In this document: positions 8,217 through 17,363 of the stretch, in pieces | Position numbering within the stretch: position 1 is the stretch's first letter | How the letters are laid out: every line of letters begins with the position of its first letter | Assembly: GCA_946499275.1 (NCBI GenBank) | Contig: CAMMRL010000024.1 | Span: 1 to 36,445, forward strand | Length of the DNA: 36,445 bases | DNA from: an uncultured Clostridia bacterium | GTDB lineage: Bacteria > Bacillota > Clostridia > Oscillospirales > Acutalibacteraceae | Direction: 5' to 3' | The notes under the pieces: generated by a model | Seen by the model: only the letters and a program-made list of their open reading frames with translations | What the model was told of the DNA's origin: nothing | The model's database searches: none | Translations under genes and position numbers: made by a program

Positions 8217-10085
8217 ATGTGTGGATTTTGCGGATTTACCGGACAAGTCGTCAACCGGGACGATCTCCTGCGAGAGGACGTGCTGCGGGAGATGGCCGCG
8301 CAGATCACCCATCGAGGCCCGGATTCCGAAGGGTATTACCTCGCGGGAGAGGGGCCGGACGACAGCGTCGCCATGGGGTTCCGCCGGCTGAGCATTATCG
8401 ACTTGGACGGCGGAAGCCAGCCGCTGTATAACGAGGACGGCACCCTGGTGCTGATGTTCAACGGCGAGATTTACAATTACCGGGCATTGCGGGCGGAACT
8501 GACCGAAAAAGGGCATGTTTTTACCACCGAAACCGACAGTGAGGTGCTCCTCCACGGCTTTGAGGAATGGCGGGAAGCCCTCCTTCCCCGGCTGCGGGGG
8601 ATGTTCGCGTTTGTAATTTGGAATACGCAGGACCATTCGTTGTTCATCGCCCGGGATTACTTCGGGATCAAGCCTATGCATTATACCCTCCTGTCGGATG
8701 GGCGACTGCTCTGGGCCAGCGAGATCAAGTGCATGCTCAAGCACCCGGATTTCGTCAAAGAATTCAACGAACAGGCGTTGGATAACTACCTCTCCTTTCA
8801 GTATTCCGTCCCGCGGGAGACCTTTTTTAAAAACGTATACTGCCTGCGCCCGGCCCACTATCTGTGGTACCGGGACGGCAAGATAGAGGAACATCGGTAC
8901 TGGGAACCGGCGTTCCACCCGGAAGAGGACATGACGTTGGAACAGGCCGTGGACGAGATCGACCGGGTTTTCACCGATTCGGTGGAAGCCCACCGGATCA
9001 GCGACGTGGAGGTCGGCTGCTTCCTGTCCAGCGGGGTGGATTCCAGCTATGTGGCCAGCTATTTCGGCGGGCAGAAAGCGTTCACCGTCGGGTTCGACAA
9101 CGGCCAGCACTACAACGAAAGCCATTACGCCGCCGAATTGGCTAGGGAGGTCGGCATCGAGCATTTCACCCACATCATCAGCGAACAGGAATACTGGGAT
9201 TCTCTGGAAAAAGTGCAGTACCATCTGGATCAGCCGCTGGCCGACCCTTCCTGCATCGCGCTCTACTTTGTCTCCAAACTCGCGGCAGAGCATGTGAAGG
9301 TCGTCCTTTCCGGTGAGGGGGCGGACGAGTTGTTCGGCGGCTACCGGATTTACCACGAGCCCTATTCCCTGGCTAAATACCAGAAGCTTCCCCGCTGGCT
9401 GCGCCGGGGCGCGGCGGCGTTTGTCTCCCATCTGCCCGATTTCAAGGGGAAATCCTTTCTGATCCGGGGCAGCAAAACGCTGGAGGAACGCTTCATCGGC
9501 AACGCCTATATGTTTGGGAAAAAGGAGAAAGCCCGTCTGCTGAAAAACATCCCGGCGACCGACCCGGCGAAAAAAACCGCGGAGTTTTATTCCCGCTGCC
9601 AGGGGCAGGACGACGTGACCCGGATGCAGTACCTCGATATTAACCGCTGGATGGTGGGGGACATCCTGCTCAAAGCCGACCGGATGAGCATGGCCCATTC
9701 GCTGGAACTGCGGGTCCCCTTCCTGGACAAGGAGGTGTTCGCCGTCGCCTCCCGCATCCCGGTCAAGCACCGGATCGCGGGCGGAACCACCAAATACGCT
9801 ATGCGGCAGGCCGCGATGCGGCATATTCCCGCCGCTTCGGCCAGCAAGCCGAAGCTCGGCTTCCCGGTGCCGATCCGGGTCTGGCTGCGGCAGGAAACCT
9901 ATTATAACCGGGTGAAGGAAGCCTTCACTTCCCCCGCCGCCGCCCGTTTCTTCCATACGGAGGAGCTGCTGAAATTCCTCGACCAGCATTACCATGGTAA
10001 AAAAGACAACAGCCGCAAGATATGGACGATTTATATGTTCCTGATCTGGTACGGCGTCTATTTAGGGGAAGACGCCGCGGTATAA
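8217..10085 (+). CDS. asnB: Asparagine synthase (glutamine-hydrolysing)
   Basis: A 622-residue class B enzyme that makes asparagine from aspartate, ATP and glutamine. The start at 8217 is fixed by chemistry: the peptide opens MCGFCGF and Cys2 must be the N-terminal nucleophile of the glutaminase domain. Other glutaminase features are THRGPDSEG, RRLSIID and FNGEIYN (about residues 80-86). The synthetase domain has the ATP-pyrophosphatase P-loop FLSSGVDSS and the LSGEGADELFGGY block. The length is normal for long AsnB forms. It stands alone, with its own promoter and a strong terminator. Some AsnB-type proteins amidate cell-wall or natural-product substrates, but nothing nearby suggests that here. 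Confidence 0.95.
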   Translation: MCGFCGFTGQVVNRDDLLREDVLREMAAQITHRGPDSEGYYLAGEGPDDSVAMGFRRLSIIDLDGGSQPLYNEDGTLVLMFNGEIYNYRALRAELTEKGHVFTTETDSEVLLHGFEEWREALLPRLRGMFAFVIWNTQDHSLFIARDYFGIKPMHYTLLSDGRLLWASEIKCMLKHPDFVKEFNEQALDNYLSFQYSVPRETFFKNVYCLRPAHYLWYRDGKIEEHRYWEPAFHPEEDMTLEQAVDEIDRVFTDSVEAHRISDVEVGCFLSSGVDSSYVASYFGGQKAFTVGFDNGQHYNESHYAAELAREVGIEHFTHIISEQEYWDSLEKVQYHLDQPLADPSCIALYFVSKLAAEHVKVVLSGEGADELFGGYRIYHEPYSLAKYQKLPRWLRRGAAAFVSHLPDFKGKSFLIRGSKTLEERFIGNAYMFGKKEKARLLKNIPATDPAKKTAEFYSRCQGQDDVTRMQYLDINRWMVGDILLKADRMSMAHSLELRVPFLDKEVFAVASRIPVKHRIAGGTTKYAMRQAAMRHIPAASASKPKLGFPVPIRVWLRQETYYNRVKEAFTSPAAARFFHTEELLKFLDQHYHGKKDNSRKIWTIYMFLIWYGVYLGEDAAV

Positions 10086-10121
10086 TTTCTGTATAAGTAT
10101 ATTCCGCCTGCTGGGCATGGA

Positions 10122-10157
10122 TCCCGGGGAAAGAAAAATCTTTCCCCGGGAATTTTT
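10122..10157 (+). terminator. Strong rho-independent terminator of asnB
   Basis: A perfect 13-bp stem (TCCCGGGGAAAGA / TCTTTCCCCGGGA) with a 4-A loop, followed by TTTTT. Confidence 0.95.
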
Positions 10158-10182
10158 GTCCTCATTTATTTCTCTGAGGATA

Positions 10183-10211
10183 TTGACAAACGAAGTCAGG
10201 CTTGCTATGAT
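10183..10211 (+). promoter_or_regulatory. SigA-type promoter of the GntR-ABC operon
   Basis: TTGACA, 17-base spacer, TATGAT: near-perfect consensus. It starts 26 bases after the asnB terminator. The GntR start codon is about 60 bases downstream of the -10. Confidence 0.9.
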
Positions 10212-10216
10212 CTAAG

Positions 10217-10237
10217 TGTACTAGATGAAATAATACA
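10217..10237 (+). promoter_or_regulatory. Candidate GntR (YtrA-type) operator
   Basis: TGTACTA, 7 bases, TAATACA: an inverted repeat with 6 of 7 positions matched. It sits just after the -10, where a bound repressor would block transcription. Autoregulation by the first gene of the operon is inferred; the family commonly does this. Confidence 0.55.
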
Positions 10238-10273
10238 GTTAGTTCTACTATCCATAGTGAAAGGAGGCCCGCC

Positions 10274-10708
10274 ATGTTCAATATTGACGGCATGTCCCGG
10301 CAGCCGGTGTATGAACAGATCATCCAACAGTTGGAACGGCTGGTTCTCTCCGGCGTCATGAAGCCGGGGGAACAGATCCCTTCGGTACGCGGCTTGTCCG
10401 TCCAGCTTTCGATCAACCCCAACACGATACAGAAAGCCTATTCGGAACTGGACCGCCGCGGCATCCTCTGTTCCGTACCCGGAAAGGGATGCTTTATTTC
10501 GGACAACGCGCATATACTGTTGGCGGAAAACCGCCGGAAGGACCTCGATAAATTGGAGGAGCTGGCCCGCGGCATCGCCCTGGCCGGGATCGAGAAGCGG
10601 GAGGCGATCGACGCGGTGGAACGGGCGTATCAGAACCCGCACGCCGCCGAAGGGAACCCGGGCGGCGGACAGACACAAGCCATAGAAGAAAGGCGGGAAA
10701 ACGGATGA
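10274..10708 (+). CDS. GntR-family (YtrA subfamily) transcriptional regulator
   Basis: A 144-residue regulator with an N-terminal winged helix (about 10-78). It shows the family phrases PVYEQIIQQLERLV, GEQIPSVRGLSVQLSINPNT and YSELDRRGIL, followed by only a short helical tail. The small C-terminal part and the position in front of an ABC transporter define the YtrA type. The effector is usually unknown in this group; several respond to cell-wall antibiotics. ATG at 10274 follows AAAGGAGG by 8 bases. Its stop overlaps the ATPase start (ATGA), showing tight coupling. The last 20 residues are Gly/Gln/Glu-rich and look unstructured. Confidence 0.92.
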   Translation: MFNIDGMSRQPVYEQIIQQLERLVLSGVMKPGEQIPSVRGLSVQLSINPNTIQKAYSELDRRGILCSVPGKGCFISDNAHILLAENRRKDLDKLEELARGIALAGIEKREAIDAVERAYQNPHAAEGNPGGGQTQAIEERRENG

Positions 10709-11625
10709 TTGAGACCCAGAATCTTGTAAAGCGTTTCGGGGATTTTACCGCGCTGAACGGCATCACCTGTACCATCCAGGCCGGCTGTGTATACGGGCTG
10801 GTCGGATCGAACGGCGCGGGAAAATCCACGTTTCTACGGCTGGTAAACGGCGTATACCGGGCGGACAGCGGCGAAGTCCGGATCGACGGCGAACCGGCAT
10901 ATGAAAATCCCAACGTCAAGCAGCGGACCGCCTATGTGCCGGACGATCTGTATTTCCTGCCCGGGGCCAGCCTAGAACGGATGGCCAAATTATACGAGGC
11001 AGCCTACCCGGCCTTTGACAAAAGCCGGTACCGCTCATTGGTTGAAACCTTCCGGCTGGACGACAGGAAATCACTCGGGAACTTTTCCAAAGGGATGAAA
11101 CGGCAGGCGGCCATCATCCTCGCCCTCTCCTGCCGGGCGGAGTATTTTTTCTTTGACGAAACCTTCGATGGACTGGACCCGGTGATGCGCAACCTCGTAA
11201 AAAGCCTGATCTGCGGCGACGTGCTGGAACGGGGCGCCACCGCCATCGTCGCTTCCCACTCTCTGCGGGAACTGGAGGACACCTGCGACCAGCTCGCGCT
11301 GCTGCACAAGGGCGGTATCGTACTGGAAAGCGACGTGCAAAACCTTAAAACCTCGCTTTTCAAAATCCAGATCGCCTTCTCCCGCGAGTACGACCGTTCC
11401 ATGTTCACCGCGTTCGATATCCTGCATTTTTCCAAGCGCGGTTCCGTCTCCAACATGATCGTACGGGGCGACCGGGAGCAGGTGGTGGACTGGCTGCGCG
11501 CCCAGCAGCCGGCCGTGCTCGACGTGCTGCCGCTGACGCTGGAGGAAGTGTTCACCTATGAGATGGAGGCCTTGGGGTACTCGTTCCAAAGCGAGCCGCC
11601 GGAAGGCCAGTCCCATACGGCCTAA
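10705..11625 (+). CDS. ABC transporter ATP-binding protein (YtrB-like)
   Basis: A 306-residue ATPase. Walker A is GSNGAGKST (about residues 34-42), the signature is FSKGMKRQ (about 127-134), Walker B is AEYFFFDETFDGLD and the switch His lies in VASHS. The signature deviates from LSGGQ as is usual in drug/peptide exporters and YtrB-type ATPases. The C-terminal extension of about 90 residues is also typical of that group. It overlaps the GntR gene by 4 bases and is followed 13 bases later by the permease. The complex probably exports, or gives protection from, a membrane- or wall-active compound; the substrate is unknown. Confidence 0.92.
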   Translation: MIETQNLVKRFGDFTALNGITCTIQAGCVYGLVGSNGAGKSTFLRLVNGVYRADSGEVRIDGEPAYENPNVKQRTAYVPDDLYFLPGASLERMAKLYEAAYPAFDKSRYRSLVETFRLDDRKSLGNFSKGMKRQAAIILALSCRAEYFFFDETFDGLDPVMRNLVKSLICGDVLERGATAIVASHSLRELEDTCDQLALLHKGGIVLESDVQNLKTSLFKIQIAFSREYDRSMFTAFDILHFSKRGSVSNMIVRGDREQVVDWLRAQQPAVLDVLPLTLEEVFTYEMEALGYSFQSEPPEGQSHTA

Positions 11626-11638
11626 AGGAGGGGAATCC

Positions 11639-13738
11639 ATGGAAAACCGCAGTAAAACCGTCCTGGCAAAAACCTATTGGGATCCCCGGATGTACCTGGA
11701 AGGGCTGCGCCAGCTTCGGGTGATCGGCGTGCTGTATCTGGTGCTGCTGGAAACCGCCGTTCTTCTGCTTTGCTACCGGGAAACAGAGTACTCCGGTGGG
11801 GTTTACCGACATGTTCTCTCCTACGGGAGCTTTTCCATGCTGATCGCCGCGGCGGCGATGGCGGCCGCCCTGCTGATGACGCTGTTCCTTTTCCGTTTCC
11901 AGAACCGGCGGGAAAGCAGCGACTTTTACCATTCCCTGCCGAATACCCGGACCAGCCTGTTCACCAGCTTTTTCACCGCGGTCCTGACCTGGGTGGCGGC
12001 CGGCGTCCTGATGGCGACCGTCACCTCCATAGTGGGGCTGTACCTTTTCAGCCCGTTCAACTCGCTGATCATCTTCCCCTCCTTCGCCACCGTAGCAACC
12101 AGCTTTTTTCTAGCTCTGGCGTCCGGGCTGTTTATCGCTGCCGTAACCGTCCTGGCAATGTCCTTTACCGGCACCCTGCTGTCGAATGTCCTGGTGACGG
12201 CCATGTTCGCCGTGGGCCCCCGGCTATTGGTGGTGGTGTATTTTGAACTGCTCAACGGCATGCTGCCGATCCTTCCGGCTATGGGATACAATTCGGTTTT
12301 CGACCTGCATTACAATCCTCTGTTTTACCTATTTTCGGAAGAACGGTATTCCATGGATACTTCCAGTATGATGACCGCCGCCCTGTATTCGCTGGTTATC
12401 GGCCTAGCGTATGCGGTTTCGGCCTGGCTGGTATTCCGGCGCCGCCGGAGCGAATCCGCAGGCCAATCCGCCATCAATCGGGTACTCCAGGCCGCCTTCC
12501 GGCTAATGCTGGCCATGCTTGTCTGCCTGCTCCCCTGCGTCGCCATCGTCAACGGAAATACGGAGACTTTTCAGGTTTTCGTTTATTACCTGCTGGCGCT
12601 TACCGTCTTTTTCCTGTATGAACTGATCACGACCCGGAAGGTCCGCAACCTTTTAAAAGCCGTCCCCTCCCTCGGTATCCTGCTGGTGCTGAACGTTGCC
12701 TTTATCACCAGCTTTTCCGCGGTAAAAAGCGTGATCCTCTCTCAGACGCCGACGGCCGAGGAAATCCAGAGCGTTACCTTCCGTATGTCCAGCAACGCAC
12801 GGCATTTGCTGGACGCCCGCGCCGGCGACATTTCTTTGGAGGATAGAGACGTCTGCCGACAGGTCTCCTCACGCCTTTCCGCAATAGTAAAAGCGCTAAC
12901 ACATGGCGATCATTACGTCCAATATGATACGCTGACCCAGACGATGGAAGTGGATATCCACACCGATTCCGGCACCATTACCCGTCTCCTCACCTTCTCC
13001 TATCCGGAAAGCGAGCGGATTAATGCGGCCCTCCGGCAGACAAAGCAATACCAGGACGCGTATATGCAGCTCCCGCCGATCAGCCGCTCGTTCAGCTTCG
13101 TCATCGACGACTGCAACGCCGCACAGTCCTCCGCCCTGTACGACCGGTTGAAGGAAGATATTGAAGCCATGGGTTTTGATGCCTGGTACACCTATGTAAA
13201 CAACGACATAAATTACTACAGCAGTCTCTTGTGGAACAACGCCGAGGAGAAGCTGTTCGCCGGCCAAGTCTTTCTCTCTGAGACAATATCCATGTACGGG
13301 ACGGTTACGGAGAATTCTGCCCGCAACGGCCTGTCCCTCCCGCTCTCCACCGCCCTTCCCCGCACGACCGAGCTGTATCTTCAGTACATGGCTGAAAAAG
13401 CGCCGGATGTAGAAGAACTTCTGGAAAATCTCAAACATACCGACAGCTACAATGTCGAATTCGCCGGACTCAACCTTACTCCCAGGGAAAGCGGCGACAC
13501 CTCGCTAAATTTATTGCTGGGCTCTCTGGAGGATTCGCAGCGCATGGAAATACAGCGGTTCATCGAAGAAGAGCTATTGCCGCAGTACGAGGAGAACCGG
13601 AACGCACCGGCGGATCTGAGCAAACCGGTTTACGCGCTGAGGATATCCGGCGATGTTGTGTATTTCAACGTAACGGCGGATACCTGGCCGCCGATTGTCC
13701 CCGACGAAACGCTGGTGGCCGTTCCAACGGCTTCTTAA
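11639..13738 (+). CDS. ABC transporter permease with large C-terminal soluble domain
   Basis: A 699-residue membrane protein. About nine or ten hydrophobic segments occupy residues 28-380, followed by about 310 residues without a membrane helix that probably lie outside the membrane. The DFYHSLPNTRTSLF phrase after the second helix is a recurrent motif of Clostridia permeases paired with YtrB-like ATPases. Start at 11639 was chosen from the AAAGGAGGGG site 8 bases upstream; the longer frame has no such site and overlaps the ATPase. Third gene of the GntR operon, ended by a bidirectional terminator. The soluble domain is not recognised and may sense or bind the substrate. Confidence 0.88.
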   Translation: MENRSKTVLAKTYWDPRMYLEGLRQLRVIGVLYLVLLETAVLLLCYRETEYSGGVYRHVLSYGSFSMLIAAAAMAAALLMTLFLFRFQNRRESSDFYHSLPNTRTSLFTSFFTAVLTWVAAGVLMATVTSIVGLYLFSPFNSLIIFPSFATVATSFFLALASGLFIAAVTVLAMSFTGTLLSNVLVTAMFAVGPRLLVVVYFELLNGMLPILPAMGYNSVFDLHYNPLFYLFSEERYSMDTSSMMTAALYSLVIGLAYAVSAWLVFRRRRSESAGQSAINRVLQAAFRLMLAMLVCLLPCVAIVNGNTETFQVFVYYLLALTVFFLYELITTRKVRNLLKAVPSLGILLVLNVAFITSFSAVKSVILSQTPTAEEIQSVTFRMSSNARHLLDARAGDISLEDRDVCRQVSSRLSAIVKALTHGDHYVQYDTLTQTMEVDIHTDSGTITRLLTFSYPESERINAALRQTKQYQDAYMQLPPISRSFSFVIDDCNAAQSSALYDRLKEDIEAMGFDAWYTYVNNDINYYSSLLWNNAEEKLFAGQVFLSETISMYGTVTENSARNGLSLPLSTALPRTTELYLQYMAEKAPDVEELLENLKHTDSYNVEFAGLNLTPRESGDTSLNLLLGSLEDSQRMEIQRFIEEELLPQYEENRNAPADLSKPVYALRISGDVVYFNVTADTWPPIVPDETLVAVPTAS

Positions 13739-13777
13739 CGCCCGCACGGCGCCGTTTTACAATCCCCGCCGCCAAAG

Positions 13778-13818
13778 AAAAGAGCCGTCTCTGCGAATTC
13801 GACAGAGACGGCTCTTTT
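13778..13818. terminator. Bidirectional rho-independent terminator
   Basis: A perfect 16-bp stem AAAAGAGCCGTCTCTG / CAGAGACGGCTCTTTT with a 9-base loop. It has U-runs in both directions, serving the ABC permease (plus) and spoIIID (minus). Confidence 0.95.
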
Positions 13819-13841
13819 CTGCTTACCAGAGATAACCGGTG

Positions 13842-14114
13842 CTATTCTTCCGGTTGCTGAGCGTGCGGGCCGTGCAGGTATTTGTTCCGGGTGGCGATCC
13901 CTCCCCGGATATGCCGCTGCGCCTTGTTCTGCTCCAGCACGCGGCGAACCCGCCCGTACAGCTGCGGGTTGAGTTCCCGCAGCCGGTCGGACACATCTTT
14001 ATGTACGGTAGATTTGGATATATGGAACTTCCCCGCGGCGGCGCGGACCGTCGCGTTATTTTCAATAATGTACTCGCCGAGTTCGATTGCCCGTTCCTCA
14101 ACTGCTCCTTTCAC
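13842..14114 (-). CDS. spoIIID: Sporulation transcriptional regulator SpoIIID
   Basis: A 90-residue DNA-binding protein. The helix-turn-helix reads TVRAAAGKFHISKSTVHKDVSDRL (residues about 22-45; key part ISKSTVHKD) and the C-terminal basic part has RHIRGGIATRNKYL, both hallmarks of SpoIIID. In Bacillus and Clostridium it acts in the mother cell, repressing early SigE genes and activating sigK and others. Start is GTG at 14114, 10 bases after AAAGGAAG. This gives the normal family length; longer frames add residues with no homology. It shows that the host is a spore former and pairs with the sigK gene at 30.4 kb. No clear SigE promoter was seen upstream. Confidence 0.95.
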   Translation of the reverse strand: MKGAVEERAIELGEYIIENNATVRAAAGKFHISKSTVHKDVSDRLRELNPQLYGRVRRVLEQNKAQRHIRGGIATRNKYLHGPHAQQPEE

Positions 14115-14475
14115 GCTGACCACTCTTCCTTTCACAGAGGTCGGATTCCCGGCGGAATACGAGACGGGCATACCGCTTTACAATCCGCCTTCGCCACGAC
14201 GGTTCCTGCTTTCACTGCCGCCGTGCCTTCCGCGTCCGTCTTCCTCTTGAAGTTCTACGCTTCATACCTATGCGCCGCAGGGACGGATTATGCGGGCGAG
14301 GAGGGAAAGCCGTCCGGGAATTCCGCTGATTATCCCTTTGTGCTTACGGAAAAGCGGAAAAATGCAGGAATCCCTTGCGGGAAAACGGAAAAAATGGTAA
14401 TGTTAATTGTTGGGGCGTTCCGGCCGCATCGGATACGGCTTTCGTCCTATTCCATCGAGACATGGAGGAATCGAC
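14115..14475. other. Intergenic region between spoIIID and prfC
   Basis: About 360 bases between divergent genes. Besides the weak prfC promoter candidate, no gene, RNA or repeat was recognised. Confidence 0.4.
14375..14403 (+). promoter_or_regulatory. Possible promoter for prfC
   Basis: TTGCGG, 17 bases ending in TGG, then TAATGT. Both hexamers are imperfect; the spacing and the extended TGn favour it. Low certainty. Confidence 0.3.
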
Positions 14476-16059
14476 TTGCCCGATATACGCAAGGAAATAG
14501 AAAAACGGCGTACCTTTGCCATTATCTCCCACCCGGATGCAGGGAAAACCACCCTGACGGAAAAGCTGCTCCTGTACGGGGGCGCGATTGCCCTGGCCGG
14601 TTCGGTCAAGGGGAAGAAAACCGCCAAGCACGCGGTTTCGGACTGGATGGAAATCGAAAAGCAGCGCGGTATTTCGGTTACCTCCTCGGTGATGCAGTTC
14701 CATTACGACGGCTATTGCATCAATATCCTGGACACCCCGGGCCACCAGGACTTCTCAGAAGATACCTACCGCACCCTGATGGCGGCGGATTCCGCCGTCA
14801 TGGTGATCGACGCGAGCAAGGGCGTGGAAAACCAGACCCGCAAACTGTTTAAGGTCTGCGTGATGCGGCACATCCCCATTTTCACCTTTATCAATAAAAT
14901 GGACCGGGAAGCCCGGGATCCCTTCGACCTGCTGGACGAGATCGAAAAGGAGCTCGGCATCCGCACCACCCCGATGAACTGGCCAATCGGTTCCGGCAAG
15001 GAATTCAAGGGGGTGTACGACCGGGAAAGGGAGGAAATCCTCTCTTTCGTAGCAAACAACGGCCAGCGGGAAGTGGAAACCATAAAAGCCTCCTTGGGCG
15101 ACCACCATCTCGACGCGCTGATTGGGGCCGACCACCACCGCACCCTGGCGGACGACATTGAGCTGCTGGGCGGCGCGGGCGACGAATTCGACCTGGACGA
15201 AGTCCGGGCAGGACGGCTTTCCCCCGTGTTTTTCGGCTCGGCGCTCACCAATTTCGGGGTGGAACCGTTCCTGAAAGCCTTCCTGAAAATGACTACCTCC
15301 CCCCTGCCGAGAGAAACGGAAGACGGGGTGATCGATCCGGTGGAGCAGCCGTTTTCCGCGTTCGTCTTCAAAATCCAGGCGAATATGAACAAGGCGCACC
15401 GCGATCGGATCGCCTTTATGCGGATCTGTTCCGGCCGGTTTGAAAAAGGCATGGAGGTCATGCACGTCCAGGGTGGGAAAAAGATCAAGCTCTCCCAGCC
15501 CCAGCAGCTCATGGCCCAGGAGCGCGAAATTATTGACGAAGCCTACGCCGGGGATATCATCGGCGTGTTCGATCCCGGCATTTTCTCGATCGGGGATACG
15601 CTGTGCGACCCGAAGGTGCAGTTCCGGTTCCGTGGGATCCCCACCTTTGCCCCGGAACATTTCGCCCGGGTGCGGCAGGTGGACACCCTCAAGCGTAAAC
15701 AGTTTGTCAAAGGCGTTACCCAGATCGCCCAGGAAGGCGCGATCCAGATTTTCCACGAGCCGCACACCGGCATGGAGGAGGTCATCGTCGGCGTGGTGGG
15801 CGTGCTGCAGTTCGAAGTGCTGGAATACCGGCTGAAAAACGAGTACTCGGTCGATATCCGGCAGGAACCGCTCTCGTACCAATATATTCGCTGGATCCAG
15901 AACGAAGACCTCGACCCCAAGACGCTGGACCTCACCTCCGACACCAAGGTCGTGCAGGATTTCCGCGACCGGTATCTGCTGCTGTTTACCAACAGTTGGA
16001 ACATCAACTGGGCAACGGAGCATAATAAGGAGCTGCGACTGTCGGAATTCGGAATCTAA
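14476..16059 (+). CDS. prfC: Peptide chain release factor 3 (RF3)
   Basis: A 527-residue translational GTPase that recycles RF1/RF2 from the ribosome. G1 is SHPDAGKTT, G3 is DTPGHQDF, G4 is NKMD. The switch I region KQRGISVTSSVMQF is the RF3 form. Domain 2 and the C-terminal domain have normal length (family about 525-530). Start is TTG at 14476: GGAGGA lies 6 bases before it, and homologues begin here with a short helix before RRTFAIISHPDAGKT. The longer frame to 14407 has no ribosome site. It stands alone and ends in a bidirectional terminator shared with the dehydrogenase gene. Confidence 0.95.
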   Translation: MPDIRKEIEKRRTFAIISHPDAGKTTLTEKLLLYGGAIALAGSVKGKKTAKHAVSDWMEIEKQRGISVTSSVMQFHYDGYCINILDTPGHQDFSEDTYRTLMAADSAVMVIDASKGVENQTRKLFKVCVMRHIPIFTFINKMDREARDPFDLLDEIEKELGIRTTPMNWPIGSGKEFKGVYDREREEILSFVANNGQREVETIKASLGDHHLDALIGADHHRTLADDIELLGGAGDEFDLDEVRAGRLSPVFFGSALTNFGVEPFLKAFLKMTTSPLPRETEDGVIDPVEQPFSAFVFKIQANMNKAHRDRIAFMRICSGRFEKGMEVMHVQGGKKIKLSQPQQLMAQEREIIDEAYAGDIIGVFDPGIFSIGDTLCDPKVQFRFRGIPTFAPEHFARVRQVDTLKRKQFVKGVTQIAQEGAIQIFHEPHTGMEEVIVGVVGVLQFEVLEYRLKNEYSVDIRQEPLSYQYIRWIQNEDLDPKTLDLTSDTKVVQDFRDRYLLLFTNSWNINWATEHNKELRLSEFGI

Positions 16060-16212
16060 CCTATAGGCCCATTCATACCGCCATTTCCCTATTTCTTCTG
16101 CCGGGAAAATGCGCCGCGGCCCCGGCTTCCGCGGTGCATCGGCACAAGGACATCGGCGCCGGCAATCCTCCTTCCGGATGACGGGGAATAAAGTCGCCTA
16201 TCCTTAACAATG

Positions 16213-16264
16213 GGAAGAAAAGCGCCTGCGGGGCTGTAACCAGCCCCGCAGGCGCTTTTCTTCC
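16213..16264. terminator. Bidirectional rho-independent terminator
   Basis: A perfect 24-bp stem (GGAAGAAAAGCGCCTGCGGG continuing through GCTG, and its complement) with loop TAAC. The A/T-rich base of the stem supplies U-runs both ways, for prfC (plus) and the alcohol dehydrogenase (minus). Confidence 0.95.
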
Positions 16265-16289
16265 GGCTTATCGGTTTGCCGGCTCTTTT

Positions 16290-17348
16290 TCATACAGCGT
16301 ATTCATACGGGGTAACCGCCCATTTCAGGCAGTCGTCCCGCCGCTGTTCAAAGGTTTCGTACCCTTCCAGTATCCGATTGAGCGGCCCGCGGTGGGTAAT
16401 CAGGAAATCGGTATTCAGCCGCCCCGCCGCAATCAGTTTCATCAGCCGCCCGCAGTGGACGGCGTCCACCCCGCCGGTTTTAAAAGTCAGGTTTTTCCCG
16501 TACATCCGCGGCAGCGGTAGAATCTGGTCCTGTTCATACATCGCCACCAGCGCCACAACCGCATTGGGCCGGGCGATCTTCCACGCCGTTTCCAACGTGT
16601 CCTCCCCGCCGGCGGTCTCGATCACAGCGTCCGCGCCGCGGCCCGTCATGGCAAGAACCCGTTCCTCCACATCCTCCTGGGCCGGGTTGACCGTATCGGT
16701 GCACAGTCCGCAGGCTTTCGCCAGACGGAGCCGGCCCTCATCCACATCCAGGGCGATCACTCGGCCCGCTCCGAAGAGGGCGGCGCACGCCATCGCGCAC
16801 AGGCCGACCGGCCCGGCGCCGATCACCGCTACGGTATCCCCGGGCCGGATCTCGCACAGTTCCGCCCCGAAATACCCGCTGGAAAGGATGTCCCCCAGGA
16901 ACAGCGCGCTTTCATCGCTCACCCCGTCCGGAATGGGGGTCAGCCCCTGGTCGGCAAACGGGACGCGGACATATTCCGCCTGGCAGCCGTCGATCCGGCA
17001 ACCGAGCTCCCAGCCGCCCCGTTCGCAATTGTTGATGAAGCCCTGCCGGCAGAACCAGCAGTCCCCGCAGAAGGTGATGCAGTTTGCCGCCACCCGGTCG
17101 CCGGGACGCAGCCCGGACAGGGCCGGGCCGGCCTGTACGATCTCTCCCACGAATTCATGTCCAAGTACGGTATCCGCTTTTGCCCGGGGCACCGCGCCGC
17201 GGAGGATGTGCAGGTCGCTGGTGCAGATGGTGGAAAGGGTAACGCGCACAATCGCGTCCCGCCCGTCGCGGATCACGGGAACCGGCCGTTCCTCCAGCAC
17301 GGCGCGGCCGTTCCCTTTATACACCAGCGCCATCATTGCCTTGTCCAT
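16290..17348 (-). CDS. Zinc-dependent alcohol dehydrogenase (medium-chain family)
   Basis: A 352-residue zinc MDR dehydrogenase. Catalytic zinc ligands lie in TICTSDLH (Cys42) and GHEFVGE. The structural zinc lobe CGDCWFCRQGFINNC is present with four Cys. The Rossmann motif is VIGAGPVGLCAM and an acidic residue in ALDVDEGR suggests NAD preference. The segment DILSSGYFGAE is like secondary alcohol dehydrogenases of anaerobes. The substrate is probably a short alcohol or polyol but cannot be fixed. ATG at 17348 follows GGGGGAG by about 7 bases. It lies 15 bases downstream of the DUF134/NifX-like gene and so is probably second in that operon. Confidence 0.9.
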   Translation of the reverse strand: MDKAMMALVYKGNGRAVLEERPVPVIRDGRDAIVRVTLSTICTSDLHILRGAVPRAKADTVLGHEFVGEIVQAGPALSGLRPGDRVAANCITFCGDCWFCRQGFINNCERGGWELGCRIDGCQAEYVRVPFADQGLTPIPDGVSDESALFLGDILSSGYFGAELCEIRPGDTVAVIGAGPVGLCAMACAALFGAGRVIALDVDEGRLRLAKACGLCTDTVNPAQEDVEERVLAMTGRGADAVIETAGGEDTLETAWKIARPNAVVALVAMYEQDQILPLPRMYGKNLTFKTGGVDAVHCGRLMKLIAAGRLNTDFLITHRGPLNRILEGYETFEQRRDDCLKWAVTPYEYAV

Positions 17349-17363
17349 GGGTAATCTCCCCCG

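Noticed and set aside
8172..9995. Long minus-strand open frame opposite asnB
   Set aside because: Shadow of asnB: no family features and no start signals, while the plus strand encodes a complete enzyme.
14755..16023. Long minus-strand open frame opposite prfC
   Set aside because: Antisense shadow of RF3 with no independent support.
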